Part shown: positions 1 to 7,725 of the stretch, piece after piece
How the letters are laid out: every line of letters starts with the position of its first letter
Position numbering within the stretch: the stretch's first letter is position 1
Origin: Nitrososphaerota archaeon
GTDB taxonomy: Archaea > Thermoproteota > Nitrososphaeria > Nitrososphaerales > CADDZS01
Direction of reading: 5' to 3'
Assembly: GCA_027314685.1 (NCBI GenBank)
Contig: DAHVAI010000242.1
Location: 1 to 28,745 of the forward strand
DNA length: 28,745 bases
Program-made: the position numbers and the translations under genes
Notes under the pieces: model-generated
Database searches by the model: none
Told to the model about the DNA's origin: nothing
What the model saw: the letters and a program-made list of their open reading frames with translations, nothing else

Positions 1-126
1 CAGGAGGCAGAGATTGCGATAGCTGATGCGTTCAGAGATTACAATGAAAACAGACCGCACTCGTCACTCGGATATAGAACGCCGTACGAATTCTTATCTT
101 GCTGGGAGATGAAGGAAAAAGTATGA
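1..126 (+). CDS. C-terminal end of an IS3-type (rve) transposase, cut by the window start
   Basis: An open frame enters from the left edge and stops with TGA at 124-126, giving 41 residues. It contains YNENRPHSSLGYRTP, the characteristic tail of retroviral-integrase-type (rve) transposases of the IS3 family, just after the catalytic Glu region. Only the last part of the protein is visible, so whether the element is intact cannot be judged. The reading continues into a probable right terminal repeat ending near 171, which suggests the element lies mostly outside the window. An IS481-type origin is possible because the tail motif is shared. Confidence 0.72.
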   Translation, partial: QEAEIAIADAFRDYNENRPHSSLGYRTPYEFLSCWEMKEKV

Positions 127-143
127 ACCTTCAGAGCGAAACA

Positions 144-171
144 ATGTTCTCCTTTTACGGGGACCACTCCA
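144..171 (-). repeat. Probable right terminal inverted repeat of the IS3-type element
   Basis: Read on the minus strand the segment starts TGGAGTGGTCCCCGTAAAAG and ends GAGAACA. It resembles the TGGA(C/G)TG..CCCC..AAA..GACA ends of IS3-family elements. It lies about 20 nt beyond the transposase stop, where an IS3 right end is expected. The left end is outside the window, so the repeat pairing and a target duplication cannot be confirmed. Confidence 0.45.
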
Positions 172-1005
172 CTTTCGTTAACACTTTCCTCCTTCAGACG
201 AACCTCGAAGAGGTGAGAGTGTCTCTTGTTTCTTTCACGATTTTCAAAAACAGATTGGATGCTTTTCTTCACAAACTCGATGTTCTTTGAGTAGATCCCC
301 TTCTTTCGATCTACCTTTCGTTTGATTTTGTCGAGCTCAGAACCCATATTCCTGAGAGCTTCTTCCCGCCGCTTTCTGTCCGACTCCTGCTTTTTCTTGC
401 TCAGGACTTATTGCCCTGGCTTCGAGCTACCTACCCCTTTGAGAGAATCTGACAACTTTCTCATCGCCAGCTAGATAATCATCTTCATTTGCACCTTTCC
501 AGTGAGATTGGCTTGAACTCGTTGTCGGAGACAGATCTTACGAGCTCTTTTGTCTTCTCCGTCATCTTGACGGCTCCTATAAAGTCAAGGTGATAGTCCG
601 TTGAAAAAAGGATGGCAACCTCGGAGTCAATTGAGTTCCTGTCGCCCACCATGATCACCTTCTGAATGTTCAGGCGCTTTTGATTTTCTCGAGGTTTTCA
701 AGCGCCCATCTTTGGATCCACGTCTCCATCAGTGCGTACCTCTCTGCCCATCTCTCGGTGTAAACTAGAGGAGTTGGGGATGTCAATCTGTTCATGACGA
801 GGACTTCGATTGCCTGTCCGTTTGTCAGACGATTTCCCTCCCTCTTCATCGGGGCGTACTAATCTATGATCTTCGCGATTCCTACTCCGTCGAGTACAGG
901 CTTGAGCAGAGCAATGTTCCCGATGTTTTTTGTCGTTGCGGATAAAATCCCGAAGCTGTTGTTCCTTTCCCTGATTGACCTCAAGTCGATGTAACCAGTC
1001 CTAGT
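172..1005 (-). pseudogene. Decayed IS1634-type transposase, N-terminal and middle portions
   Basis: On the minus strand the translation from about 1005 down reads NIGNIALLKPVLDGVGIAKI, a TAG, then NRLTNGQAIEVLVMNRLTSP and a WAERYALMETW block. This is the N-terminal pattern (DUF4277-like) of IS1634/IS4-group transposases. A later block, KVIMVGDRNSIDSEV, matches the core segment carrying a catalytic Asp. A final open stretch (347 to about 172) has the basic KIKRKVDRKKGIYSKNIEFV pattern typical of the family middle region. There are several in-frame stops, at least one frame change, and an apparent deletion of about 100 residues between the first two blocks. The C-terminal part is absent and is replaced by the IS3-type end near 171. 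The 102-residue frame at 39-347 is a fragment of this gene, not a separate protein. Confidence 0.68.
1000..1005. repeat. Left target-site duplication of the IS481-type element
   Basis: CCTAGT lies directly before the TG that opens the left terminal repeat. The same six bases follow the CA closing the right terminal repeat. Confidence 0.85.
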
Positions 1006-1056
1006 TGTAGAGTGCCAGAGATAATGACACTAAAGCGTGACAGAATTATTGACACT
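1006..1056 (+). repeat. Left terminal inverted repeat with two internal transposase-site-like motifs
   Basis: It starts TGTAGAGTGCCA and holds TAATGACACT at 1022-1031 and TATTGACACT at 1047-1056. The two motifs are 25 bp apart, and the outer one starts 16 bp from the end. The same spacing is mirrored at the right end, so these are likely transposase binding sites (inference). Confidence 0.8.
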
Positions 1057-1085
1057 ACTACCATGAGACAGATTCATGCAAGGGT

Positions 1086-1970
1086 ATGGCAAAGGGATCC
1101 CTTGCAGAGCGCATTAAGACAGTGCTCCTCTACGTCGAGCATAGAAAGGAGCCAAATGAGATTTGCTCGATACTCGACATATCTTTGAGTACATTTTGGA
1201 GATGGATTAGGGCATATCGCAAACATGGTCCTTCAGCTCTAGAGCTTAATAGTCCAGGGCCATCACCAGGCAAGAACTCCATTTCCGAGAAACTAGAGAA
1301 CGAAATCCTGGATCTCAAGCAGAAGCATCCATCATGGGGAGCCAGACGAATCAAATATCAGTACGATCTGCCCTGTCACTGGAGAACAGTTCACAGGGTC
1401 ATCAAACACCACGGAATGCTTGTGCGGATCAAGCCAAAGCCTCAGCCTCCATCGAAACGCTTCCAGAGAAAGCACGTCGACTCCATGTGGCAAGGAGACT
1501 CGTTCCAGTTCCGCATTTCAAGCGTGGGGAGGGTCTATGTTACAGGATTCACAGATGACCATTCGAGATATCGCGTCAAGTCAGGAGCATATCTCCACAA
1601 GGGAGCAGACGAAGCAATTGACGCACTGCATTGTGCCCTAAGAAAGAAGAGAAGAATCCCAAGAGAAGTCTATCTCGACAACGCAAAACAGTTTACGGCT
1701 GAAGAGTTCAAGGCGGAACTAGCAAGATATCTCATCAAGCCGATCTATGGCAAGCCGTATCATCCGAGAGGACGTGGAAAGATCGAGAGCTATCACAAGA
1801 TTCTCTACAGAGAGCTGATAACGCAGATCAGGTTTACGTCATTGGCTCATTTCAAGAGGGAGCTTGAAAAGTTCGACAAGAGGTACAATCACCGGAGGAA
1901 GCATCAGGCTCTGGGATGGAAGACTCCAGCGCAGATTTACAACGACAGGAGATACTTTAACGAGTCCTAA
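1086..1970 (+). CDS. IS481-family DDE transposase (294 aa)
   Basis: This is the cut-and-join enzyme of the element around it. An N-terminal helix-turn-helix region (about residues 8-50, with LDISLSTFWRWIRAYRKHG) should bind the terminal repeats. A basic linker follows, with SWGARRIKYQY as in IS481/IS3 proteins, and then an rve catalytic core. The catalytic triad is visible: D138 in MWQGDSF, D198 in YLDNAKQF and E234 in GRGKIESYHK, with 35 residues between the last two as expected for this fold. The C-terminus has the usual YNHRRKHQALGWKTP. The length is normal and there are no frameshifts, so it is probably functional. It starts at ATG 1086, 30 nt inside the end of the left repeat. Two shorter frames inside it are shadows. 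Confidence 0.93.
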   Translation: MAKGSLAERIKTVLLYVEHRKEPNEICSILDISLSTFWRWIRAYRKHGPSALELNSPGPSPGKNSISEKLENEILDLKQKHPSWGARRIKYQYDLPCHWRTVHRVIKHHGMLVRIKPKPQPPSKRFQRKHVDSMWQGDSFQFRISSVGRVYVTGFTDDHSRYRVKSGAYLHKGADEAIDALHCALRKKRRIPREVYLDNAKQFTAEEFKAELARYLIKPIYGKPYHPRGRGKIESYHKILYRELITQIRFTSLAHFKRELEKFDKRYNHRRKHQALGWKTPAQIYNDRRYFNES

Positions 1971-1974
1971 TGAG

Positions 1975-2025
1975 AGTGTCATTAACCCTGTCAACAAATA
2001 GTGTCATTAATTGTGTCACTCTACA
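1975..2025 (-). repeat. Right terminal inverted repeat, mirror of the left end
   Basis: Read on the minus strand it starts TGTAGAGTGACA and holds TAATGACACT twice, at 2000-2009 and 1975-1984, again 25 bp apart and 16 bp from the end. The inner copy begins only 4 nt after the transposase stop codon. Confidence 0.8.
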
Positions 2026-2031
2026 CCTAGT
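2026..2031. repeat. Right target-site duplication of the IS481-type element
   Basis: CCTAGT follows the right terminal repeat directly and is identical to the copy at 1000-1005. Confidence 0.85.
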
Positions 2032-2273
2032 TAGAGCAATCACCGAATTGGCCTTTTCGGTCAAAAAATATTCTTTTGGGCCCAAAATATTCCTGTCAGG
2101 CCTCAAAATTGCCTGATCTCTTAACGCGAATTACGGGCAGTAAGTATTCTCTTAAGATATACGGGTTTTTTCTATGCATTCATCACATTCAAGAAGCAAA
2201 CATGATAGTACTCGGCAGCGCTACAACTCTCGAGTACAGATCAACAAATACACTCTTTTGATTCTCATTAAAT
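2032..2273. other. AT-rich spacer, probable leftover of the older IS
   Basis: No convincing gene is seen. The stretch is AT-rich with the short palindrome TTTGGGCCCAAA near 2077-2088 and repeated AAAATATTC segments. It may contain the original 5' end of the IS1634-type element, since a minus-strand frame from GTG 2041-2043 joins the remnant once the IS481 copy is removed. A 61-residue plus frame here has no recognisable features. Confidence 0.4.
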
Positions 2274-3293
2274 TCATTCACTTGACTGCTCTTTCTTCGA
2301 AGCCATTTCCTTTCTAACCATAGCTTCCTCTTTGAGAGTTCGAAGCTCACCAGCCGCCTGGTCTCTAAGCTTGATCAAGTCTAGGGTTTCTTGTTCTGCG
2401 CGCAGTCTCTCATCCTGGATTCGTGCGTCTAAAACTCGTCGTCTAGCCTCGTACTCGCTCTCAAGGGTACGGCTCTGTGTCGCCATGTATTCTTGAAGTG
2501 CTGCAATTTTCTTCCTTTGCTCGTCAACCTGTCTATTTAGCAGCTCTACTCGAGTGAGTACCAAAGATTCCTCCTTCTTTGCCCCGGCCAGCTTCTCTTC
2601 CAATTTGATCAGCATATGCTCTAAAGTAGTGCCCTTTGACATCCATCCTCCGATCATCCTTGCAAATTCTTTTGGGTCGAGCCGCAGCCGTTTCATCTCC
2701 TCCCCAACGAGCTTGACTACATTCGCGTCAAATCCTAGGCTTCCGAGCTCCCTTTGCGCTTCTATGTATTCCACTAATTCTCGCCCGCTGGCGTTGTTTT
2801 GTGAAAGAAAGGTCTTGAGATTTTCGAGTCTACTAGCGTCTTCTAATTCAAGAGAAATCTCTTGCTTTCTTTTTTCCATGATCTTCAAATCGCTTGCTGC
2901 TTCTTGTACCGCTTGAATCTTTGACTCGTAATCCTCTACAACGTCATCATACGACTTTTTGTGCTTCTTTTCAAGCGCCCGAATCTTCCTGACGGAAGAG
3001 AGCAGGTCAGAAAGAGCGTTCCCGTACTTTTTCAGCAGTTTAAGAAATGTCCTGATATCATCTGGAGAGATGGACTGTTCGTCAACTACTTTCTTTATTG
3101 CCGCAAGACTGCGCGTCTTGGACCACTTGGAAGTCCTTCGCTTGGTCTTCCTTGCCGTTTTTCTAGAACTATGTTTAGGATTGGTCTTCTTACCAACTAC
3201 ACTCCTCCGTTTTATCTTGGGAGCATGAGAGTGCTTTCCAGTTCTTGATCTTGAAATTCTCTTCTTTGGCAGGATTGGTTTCGTAACTCCCAA
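2274..3293 (-). CDS. Coiled-coil protein with a highly basic N-terminal tail (339 aa)
   Basis: I do not recognise a named family. The first 60 residues are rich in Lys, Arg and Ser (clusters such as RKTARKTKRRTSK), like histone-tail or linker-histone segments. The rest is predicted mainly alpha-helical coiled coil: residues about 100-160 and 235-335 show long heptad-like runs of Glu, Lys, Leu and Arg. A non-coiled middle (about 160-230) includes ELVEYIEAQRELGSLGFDAN and the WMSKGTTLEHML region. There is no signal peptide or membrane segment, so it is cytoplasmic. The basic tail suggests nucleic-acid contact, possibly a chromosome-associated or structural role; this is inference. It stands alone between mobile-element debris and a DNA glycosylase gene. 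The ATG at 3293 fits the start of the basic tail. Confidence 0.72.
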   Translation of the reverse strand: MGVTKPILPKKRISRSRTGKHSHAPKIKRRSVVGKKTNPKHSSRKTARKTKRRTSKWSKTRSLAAIKKVVDEQSISPDDIRTFLKLLKKYGNALSDLLSSVRKIRALEKKHKKSYDDVVEDYESKIQAVQEAASDLKIMEKRKQEISLELEDASRLENLKTFLSQNNASGRELVEYIEAQRELGSLGFDANVVKLVGEEMKRLRLDPKEFARMIGGWMSKGTTLEHMLIKLEEKLAGAKKEESLVLTRVELLNRQVDEQRKKIAALQEYMATQSRTLESEYEARRRVLDARIQDERLRAEQETLDLIKLRDQAAGELRTLKEEAMVRKEMASKKEQSSE

Positions 3294-3774
3294 GCAGCTG
3301 GCATCTCACCCGCGAGCCACAAAATATGCTTTCCGAGGCGAGCTAGTTCAGTGTCACTCTTGTTTCCTGGACTTATCAACATTCGCCGTGTGAGCACGTC
3401 GGATTGGTTTGGGTATCCAAAGAAGAGTATTGATCTCCGATCTTGCTATTTCCTTGGTTGGCTTTGCTCATACAAGATTTCGAGCTCTAAAAGGACTTGA
3501 AATAAATACGAGATTCGTTCATTTCCAAACCAAGAACTGGAGAAAGAATTTTTGACATCCTCCTACGAATCATTCACAGGATTCCCTTTCCCGGTGACTG
3601 GACCAGAATTAGAATTTTAGTGGTTTGAGTTTCTATCGTGTTCTTTCTATCGACCCTTGCTAACCCTTGGTTAAAGCGCACGGACTTGCGCTCGGAACTT
3701 GGTCACCATCAATCTCGTGTGCGATGCTGAAAGTCACTAGTCCAGCCGATTTGTCTTGTTAGATGCAAGATGAG
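3294..3774. other. Intergenic region of about 480 bp, no convincing gene
   Basis: A minus-strand open frame (about 3212-3440) overlapping the start of the coiled-coil gene has a coding-like stretch with ILFFGYPNQSDVL and LGKHILWLAGEMP. It has no obvious start or family and may be a remnant. A short hairpin, AGCGCA-N6-TGCGCT, lies at 3675-3692, downstream of the minus-strand glycosylase gene, and could mark its transcript end. No tRNA-like fold was seen. Confidence 0.4.
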
Positions 3775-4401
3775 CTACTTTCCATCATTAAACCTCCAAA
3801 AGTAAAGCGAGGCAACAGAACAGTATGGGTGCCAGTTTCTCGCAAGCGCCTCTATTTTCTCCTTCTTGGGTAGCTCGCGCAAAGAGTATAGTTTCTTTAT
3901 CCCCTTTTTCACGCCTAGGTCGTCCACTGGCAAAACATCTAATCTACCAAGAGTGAATATCAATATCATATGAGCGGTCCAGGGCCCCACTCCCAAAACC
4001 TCGTCCAGCGCCTCTATTATCTCCCCCTCGCTCTTTCCACGCAATCCGTCAAGGTCTAGTTTCTTTTTCACAACGCGTGAAGAAAGGTCCTTCAAGTACC
4101 TTATCTTTTGAGGCGACACGCCCGCGCCTCGCAGTTTCCTTGCACTCGTCGAATAGATCAGTCGAGGTACAAGTTTTCCTCCATACAGCGCTCTTAACCT
4201 CTTTATTATCGCATTTGCCGCAGGTGCCGCCAGCTGCTGCGAGAGTATGGATTCCACGAGAGACTCGAACATCTCACCTTGTGGCTTGAACTCTATCCGG
4301 CCGTGCGCTTTGATTACACTTGCGAGTTTTGGGTCGCTTTGCGAGAGGTGCTCCATTGCCCTTGCAAACACCTTCGCATCCCCTAGAGACATCTCATCCA
4401 C
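3775..4401 (-). CDS. DNA-3-methyladenine glycosylase, AlkA-like HhH-GPD family (208 aa)
   Basis: It removes alkylated bases from DNA by cutting the N-glycosidic bond, starting base-excision repair. The HhH-GPD fold is clear: ESILSQQLAAPAANAIIKRL near residues 50-69 is the family's conserved helix, the hairpin LGVGPWTAHM spans 136-145, and PVDDLGVKKG at 159-168 carries the catalytic Asp (second D of the pair, D161). There is no Cys cluster for an iron-sulfur centre, which argues against an endonuclease III or MutY type. The length is typical of short archaeal AlkA-like enzymes. The start codon is GTG at 4401, with an ATG three codons later as an alternative. It lies near radA, both on the minus strand, with the 48-residue Cys-rich gene on the plus strand between them. 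Confidence 0.88.
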   Translation of the reverse strand: MDEMSLGDAKVFARAMEHLSQSDPKLASVIKAHGRIEFKPQGEMFESLVESILSQQLAAPAANAIIKRLRALYGGKLVPRLIYSTSARKLRGAGVSPQKIRYLKDLSSRVVKKKLDLDGLRGKSEGEIIEALDEVLGVGPWTAHMILIFTLGRLDVLPVDDLGVKKGIKKLYSLRELPKKEKIEALARNWHPYCSVASLYFWRFNDGK

Positions 4402-4484
4402 ACTCGATGTGGCCCCAAGATAAGCTATTTGTCAAATTTGGTTGATTTTGTCTCTTACATTGAGAATCATGCTGACTCAACCTC

Positions 4485-4631
4485 ATGGCACTAACAATCC
4501 AGATATGCGGAAACTGCAAGCATGAGCATGGAAGCCAGCCGGCGATTGTCATTGACGGTTACGTCCACCACATTCTCTGCCCTTGCGCATGCCACACGGT
4601 TCTGTCTAGCTTTCCACGGATAAAGCACTAG
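4485..4631 (+). CDS. Small Cys/His-rich putative zinc-binding protein (48 aa)
   Basis: ATG at 4485 opens a 48-codon frame closed by TAG at 4629-4631. It has CGNCKHEHGS near the N-terminus and LCPCACHT at residues 32-39. The spacing of Cys and His, CxxC followed about 20 residues later by CxCxCH, is typical of a one-knuckle zinc ribbon. I recognise no named family. The patterned cysteines and the clean ATG-to-stop frame support a real gene, but its small size means the evidence is modest. It is divergent from the glycosylase gene (83 nt between starts) and convergent with radA. A DNA- or RNA-related role would be only a guess from context. Confidence 0.5.
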   Translation: MALTIQICGNCKHEHGSQPAIVIDGYVHHILCPCACHTVLSSFPRIKH

Positions 4632-4830
4632 CCCAACGTCGCAGTGATTTCTTCTACCCGTCAGTACTCCAGCAACCTTTGAAATTGCTGTCCGACGGTA
4701 GCACCATGAAATCGCTGATTCTAGACACTAGTTATCTAGATTTCAGTTTAAATGAAAACTCTTGTAGCTACGACGCGCCTAAATGATTGCATAGGTCATG
4801 TTTAGGAACAAAGAAAGAAGAGTGAGTCCA

Positions 4831-5859
4831 CTACTCCTCTTCTTCGTCCTTTTCCATAGCGCTCTTTTTCATTACCTTTGCAGGCTTTTTATCCGTAGGA
4901 TCCGTAATGCCACCCTCGGTCACTATAAAATTCGTATCTCCATAGGGGTGCATCGGGCTGTCTATCATTATCGCCTTTCTCTCCTGCCCGGCCTTGCGCA
5001 AGTAGATACGATAGGTCGACGCGTGTCCGATTATATTTCCTCCAGCAGCCTTTGTTGGATCTCCAAAGAATGTATCAGGAGTTGCCTGCACCTGGTTTGT
5101 GATGATCACCGCCACGTTGTATATCTCTGATATCCTCTTTAGCCTGTGCATTATCGCGTTCAATTTTTGCTGTCGCTCTGAAAGTGATCCTCTTCCCAAA
5201 AACTCCGCCCTATGCAGCGAAATTATGCTATCGACAATAACCAGTTTGATGTTGTTTTGCTGGATTAATCCACCCATTGCCCTAACTATCAACTCTAGGT
5301 GGCTCGCGTTGTATATCTTTGCAACGTGAATATTGTTCAATATACTCTCCACGTCAAGTTCGTGAGACTTTGCAATCTGAGCAATCCTCTCCGGTCGGAA
5401 CGTCGACTCTGTGTCTATGTACAGCGCCGATCCTCCCAATCCGCTCTGGTCAGAAGGTAGTTGTGCAGATACGCAAAGCGTGTGGCAAATTTGCGTTTTG
5501 CCAGATCCGTACTCACCATAAAATTCGGTTACAGCTTGCGTTTCAATTCCTCCCGCCAATAGATCATCCAGGTTCTGCGAGAACGTCGTGCACCTAAGCA
5601 TCTTGGCCCTTCTTGCAAAAAGCTCGTTTGCAGATACTAGATCCTTTTCCAGGTAGCCCTTTTCCTTCAATAACTTTTGTGCTTCAAAGACTAGGTTGTG
5701 CGCCGTCTCCTCTGTGAGGTTTAAACTATCAACTAGTTCGTTTGACGTAGAGGCAGCGAGGTCAAGTATCGTCGTAATTCCACCGCTTTCCAACTTTGCT
5801 TTCGTGGCTGGTCCTACACCCGGCAGGTCAGATATGTCGACTTCTATTGCTTCGCTCAT
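4831..5859 (-). CDS. radA: DNA repair and recombination protein RadA (342 aa)
   Basis: This is the archaeal RecA/Rad51-family recombinase, which forms filaments on single-stranded DNA and drives strand exchange using ATP. The N-terminal helix-hairpin-helix domain begins with DLPGVGPATKAKL (residues 11-23). The Walker A motif is GEYGSGKTQ (115-123), followed by CHTL. Walker B is LVIVDS (206-211), and ITNQVQATPD (253-262) and the AAGGNIIGHA segment (271-280) lie in the DNA-binding loop region. The C-terminus is acidic (EKDEEEE). Length and domain order are standard for archaeal RadA, distinguishing it from the shorter RadB. It starts at ATG 5859, preceded by a good box A at 5903-5910. Confidence 0.97.
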   Translation of the reverse strand: MSEAIEVDISDLPGVGPATKAKLESGGITTILDLAASTSNELVDSLNLTEETAHNLVFEAQKLLKEKGYLEKDLVSANELFARRAKMLRCTTFSQNLDDLLAGGIETQAVTEFYGEYGSGKTQICHTLCVSAQLPSDQSGLGGSALYIDTESTFRPERIAQIAKSHELDVESILNNIHVAKIYNASHLELIVRAMGGLIQQNNIKLVIVDSIISLHRAEFLGRGSLSERQQKLNAIMHRLKRISEIYNVAVIITNQVQATPDTFFGDPTKAAGGNIIGHASTYRIYLRKAGQERKAIMIDSPMHPYGDTNFIVTEGGITDPTDKKPAKVMKKSAMEKDEEEE

Positions 5860-5902
5860 GCTAGATTCACTAAACTGTATAATTGCAGTAGTATTACTGT
5901 AA

Positions 5903-5910
5903 CTATATAC
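5903..5910 (-). promoter_or_regulatory. Box A (TATA) promoter element of radA
   Basis: The minus strand reads GTATATAG about 45 nt before the radA ATG. This predicts a transcript start near 5880 with a leader of about 20 nt. The flanking GCGT on the upstream side could serve as part of a BRE. Confidence 0.6.
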
Positions 5911-6012
5911 GCTTTGCGAGTTGGGAGATCTGGATTAGTTGTGAACTAGAATTGACCAACAAATACTTGTAAGAAATCCTATCCTCTCTTTTCATCTTCG
6001 CGACAGTCTACG

Positions 6013-6369
6013 ATGTCCAACCAAGATATATTGGGCTCCTTAAACAAGATCGACGACGCTTCACTATCGTAGATAACGATTTTTGAGCTTGCGGCAAAGG
6101 CTGCGAAATTTGTGGCTGTAGGAAAACTTGACGCCCAGCGAGTATCACGTGGTATTCAGGCAATCATTGATGATGCTGCTATCTAAAAGTTGAATCCCTA
6201 CACCAATGAGTCGTTGAGCATCACGGTAAAGTTAAGGAAAGTGCTCGGTAATTTCAGAGACTGCATGATAGTCGGGACTGCTCTTTCACAAGCTCAAGGA
6301 TTACTCACAGAAGACGGAAGTATTCATGAGCTCAAACGAAATACGACCTTCAAAGAACCTAGTCTGTGA
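6013..6369 (+). pseudogene. Decayed PIN-domain (VapC-like) protein
   Basis: From ATG 6013 a single frame runs to TGA 6367-6369, broken by TAG (after 19 codons) and TAA (about codon 58). No frameshift is needed. Read through the stops it gives ITIFELAAKAAKFVAVGKLD, then NFRDCMIVGTALSQAQGLLT followed by EDGSIHEL. The D-C-x-I-x-x-x-A-L and LLTED blocks are the C-terminal conserved part of PIN nucleases (VapC toxins), with two of the acidic metal ligands. The N-terminal part with the first Asp is missing and no antitoxin gene is visible. It is a recently inactivated toxin-like gene, or, less likely, one with reassigned or read-through stops. Confidence 0.65.
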
Positions 6370-6480
6370 ATCCAGGGTTCGAGATTCGCCGATCCTAATC
6401 TTTCTTCGGCTCCGTTGCCTCGCTGTAGGTTTAATGATGCAAGCTAGACTTTGCAACGCGAGCTCTAAATTATTAGCGAA

Positions 6481-7689
6481 CTAGAATTGGCTCTTGGGTC
6501 TAGGTATGAATGGTAGCAAGACCATGGAAGCCAGCGAAACAGCGGCAGCGATGAAAAACGGCTCGTTCAGTGAGCCGAAAAATGCAGGCGTCGCAAGGAG
6601 TCCTATGATGAAAGGGCCCAGGGCTCCGCCACCAACGTTGCCAATTCCCCAGACTATCGAGTTGCTCATCGTGGTTGCTTCCTTGGGAACTGCTGAAGTG
6701 GCTAGAGGAAGGAGCATCGGAAAACCCGTGAGCCCAAAAAACCCAAATGCGGCTAGTGATATCACCTGGAAAACGATGTTTGACGAATAAAGTAGAAGCA
6801 TAATAGAAAGACTTGATCCTAGCACGGTCACGCCAAGTATCAGCCGACGACCCACTCTATCTGCCACGAGACCCAGAATCGGCTGTCCAAAGATTGCCGT
6901 AGCAAGGACCAGAGTAAAAACGGCGCCCAGTTCCAGTCCATACTTCATACCGCCTTCAGTTCTGAGATAAACCGGGATGAAATCAACCACGCCCACGGTA
7001 AAAAAGCCCTTCATGAAAGCAACCATTGTGAGCGCGAGTATCTTTGGTAAAATCGAGCCAATTGAGACGCTCTTTCTTGGCGAGGCATTCTCCACGGAAT
7101 CTTGTACCCTTGTAAAGCTCATCTTCCCGAGCATCTGGAACACGATACCCACTGAGACGAGAGCAAGCACTGCAAGAACCGCAACCGAGGATATGCCAAA
7201 GTAAACTGCCAGCGCCACGACCATTAGCGGAAACACAGCTCTGCCCATGCTTCCTACTGCTCCGTTGATTCCCATAGCACGGCCGTGCATGTGTGCCTTC
7301 CACTTTTCGCTCAAGACTGAGGCGCCAAGCGGATGGTAGAAGGAGCTCCCCACACCTGCGATGACGGCAAACGGTATCAGAAGCAGGAAAAGGCTGAACC
7401 CACTTGCAAACAGTCCCGAGAAGGAAAAACCAACAATGCCTGCGCCGAGCAGTGAGAGGCCCATAGCTAGTAGTCTTGCATAGTTTTTCTTTGCATCTGC
7501 CGTGCGACCAATTACCGGGCTTGCGGCGACCGAGAATACGTTCTGCATACTCGCGAGGCTCCCTATGAGAACAGACTCTGACGGCAGTGGCAGTAGCTTC
7601 GGATACAGCGTGATAAAGACGTACAGACTGCCATCGTTCATAAAGTGGGCAAACGAGGTGGCAACGAGGCTCTTTGTGCTGTCCTGCAA
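6481..7689 (-). CDS. MFS transporter, fosmidomycin-resistance (Fsr)-like (402 aa)
   Basis: This is a 12-helix major facilitator protein of the cytoplasmic membrane, probably a proton-coupled exporter. The N-terminal TSFAHFMNDGSLYVFI and the helix 4-5 region with GSSFYHPLGASVLSEKW resemble the HF..D and FHPEA motifs of Fsr-type transporters. The loop between helices 2 and 3 has GRTADAKKNYAR, and the second half has the matching LVADRVGRRLIL, the MFS signature. The length is typical. The start is TTG at 7689, because no ATG or GTG lies in frame between the upstream stop and the first helix, and box A at 7716-7725 places it leaderless. The substrate is unknown. It is transcribed away from the winged-helix regulator at 7866, which could control it. 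Confidence 0.85.
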   Translation of the reverse strand: MQDSTKSLVATSFAHFMNDGSLYVFITLYPKLLPLPSESVLIGSLASMQNVFSVAASPVIGRTADAKKNYARLLAMGLSLLGAGIVGFSFSGLFASGFSLFLLLIPFAVIAGVGSSFYHPLGASVLSEKWKAHMHGRAMGINGAVGSMGRAVFPLMVVALAVYFGISSVAVLAVLALVSVGIVFQMLGKMSFTRVQDSVENASPRKSVSIGSILPKILALTMVAFMKGFFTVGVVDFIPVYLRTEGGMKYGLELGAVFTLVLATAIFGQPILGLVADRVGRRLILGVTVLGSSLSIMLLLYSSNIVFQVISLAAFGFFGLTGFPMLLPLATSAVPKEATTMSNSIVWGIGNVGGGALGPFIIGLLATPAFFGSLNEPFFIAAAVSLASMVLLPFIPRPKSQF

Positions 7690-7715
7690 GGTCTTTGCTT
7701 TTAGAATAATACCAA

Positions 7716-7725
7716 GCTTTTAACG
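7716..7725 (-). promoter_or_regulatory. Box A-like promoter of the MFS gene
   Basis: The minus strand reads CGTTAAAAGC about 30 nt before the TTG start at 7689. That distance predicts a leaderless transcript and supports the TTG start. Confidence 0.45.

Larger units (their letters stand above)
1006..2025 (+). mobile_element. Complete IS481-family insertion sequence (1020 bp) with 6-bp target duplication
   Basis: The two ends form an imperfect inverted repeat of about 51 bp (1006-1056 against 1975-2025, 39 of 51 positions matching by eye), beginning TGTAGAGTG and ending CACTCTACA. The element is flanked by direct copies of CCTAGT at 1000-1005 and 2026-2031, a 6-bp target-site duplication. One intact transposase gene fills the interior. 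The intact ends, duplication and open frame indicate a recent insertion. Joining the flanks restores a minus-strand frame (GTG at 2041-2043) that continues into the IS1634-type remnant, so the element appears to have landed near the 5' end of that older transposase gene. Confidence 0.9.

Noticed and set aside
2554..3248. Plus-strand frames (95-120 residues) opposite the coiled-coil gene
   Set aside because: Ser/Phe/Leu-rich shadows of Glu/Lys-rich codons on the minus strand; no start context.
3212..3440. Minus-strand frame with ILFFGYPNQSDVL and LGKHILWLAGEMP
   Set aside because: It looks partly coding but overlaps the coiled-coil gene start, has no good start and no recognisable family; kept only as a possible remnant.
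6370..6400. GGTTCGAGATTC, resembling a tRNA T-loop
   Set aside because: The flanking bases do not form a five-pair stem, and no anticodon or acceptor arm can be built.
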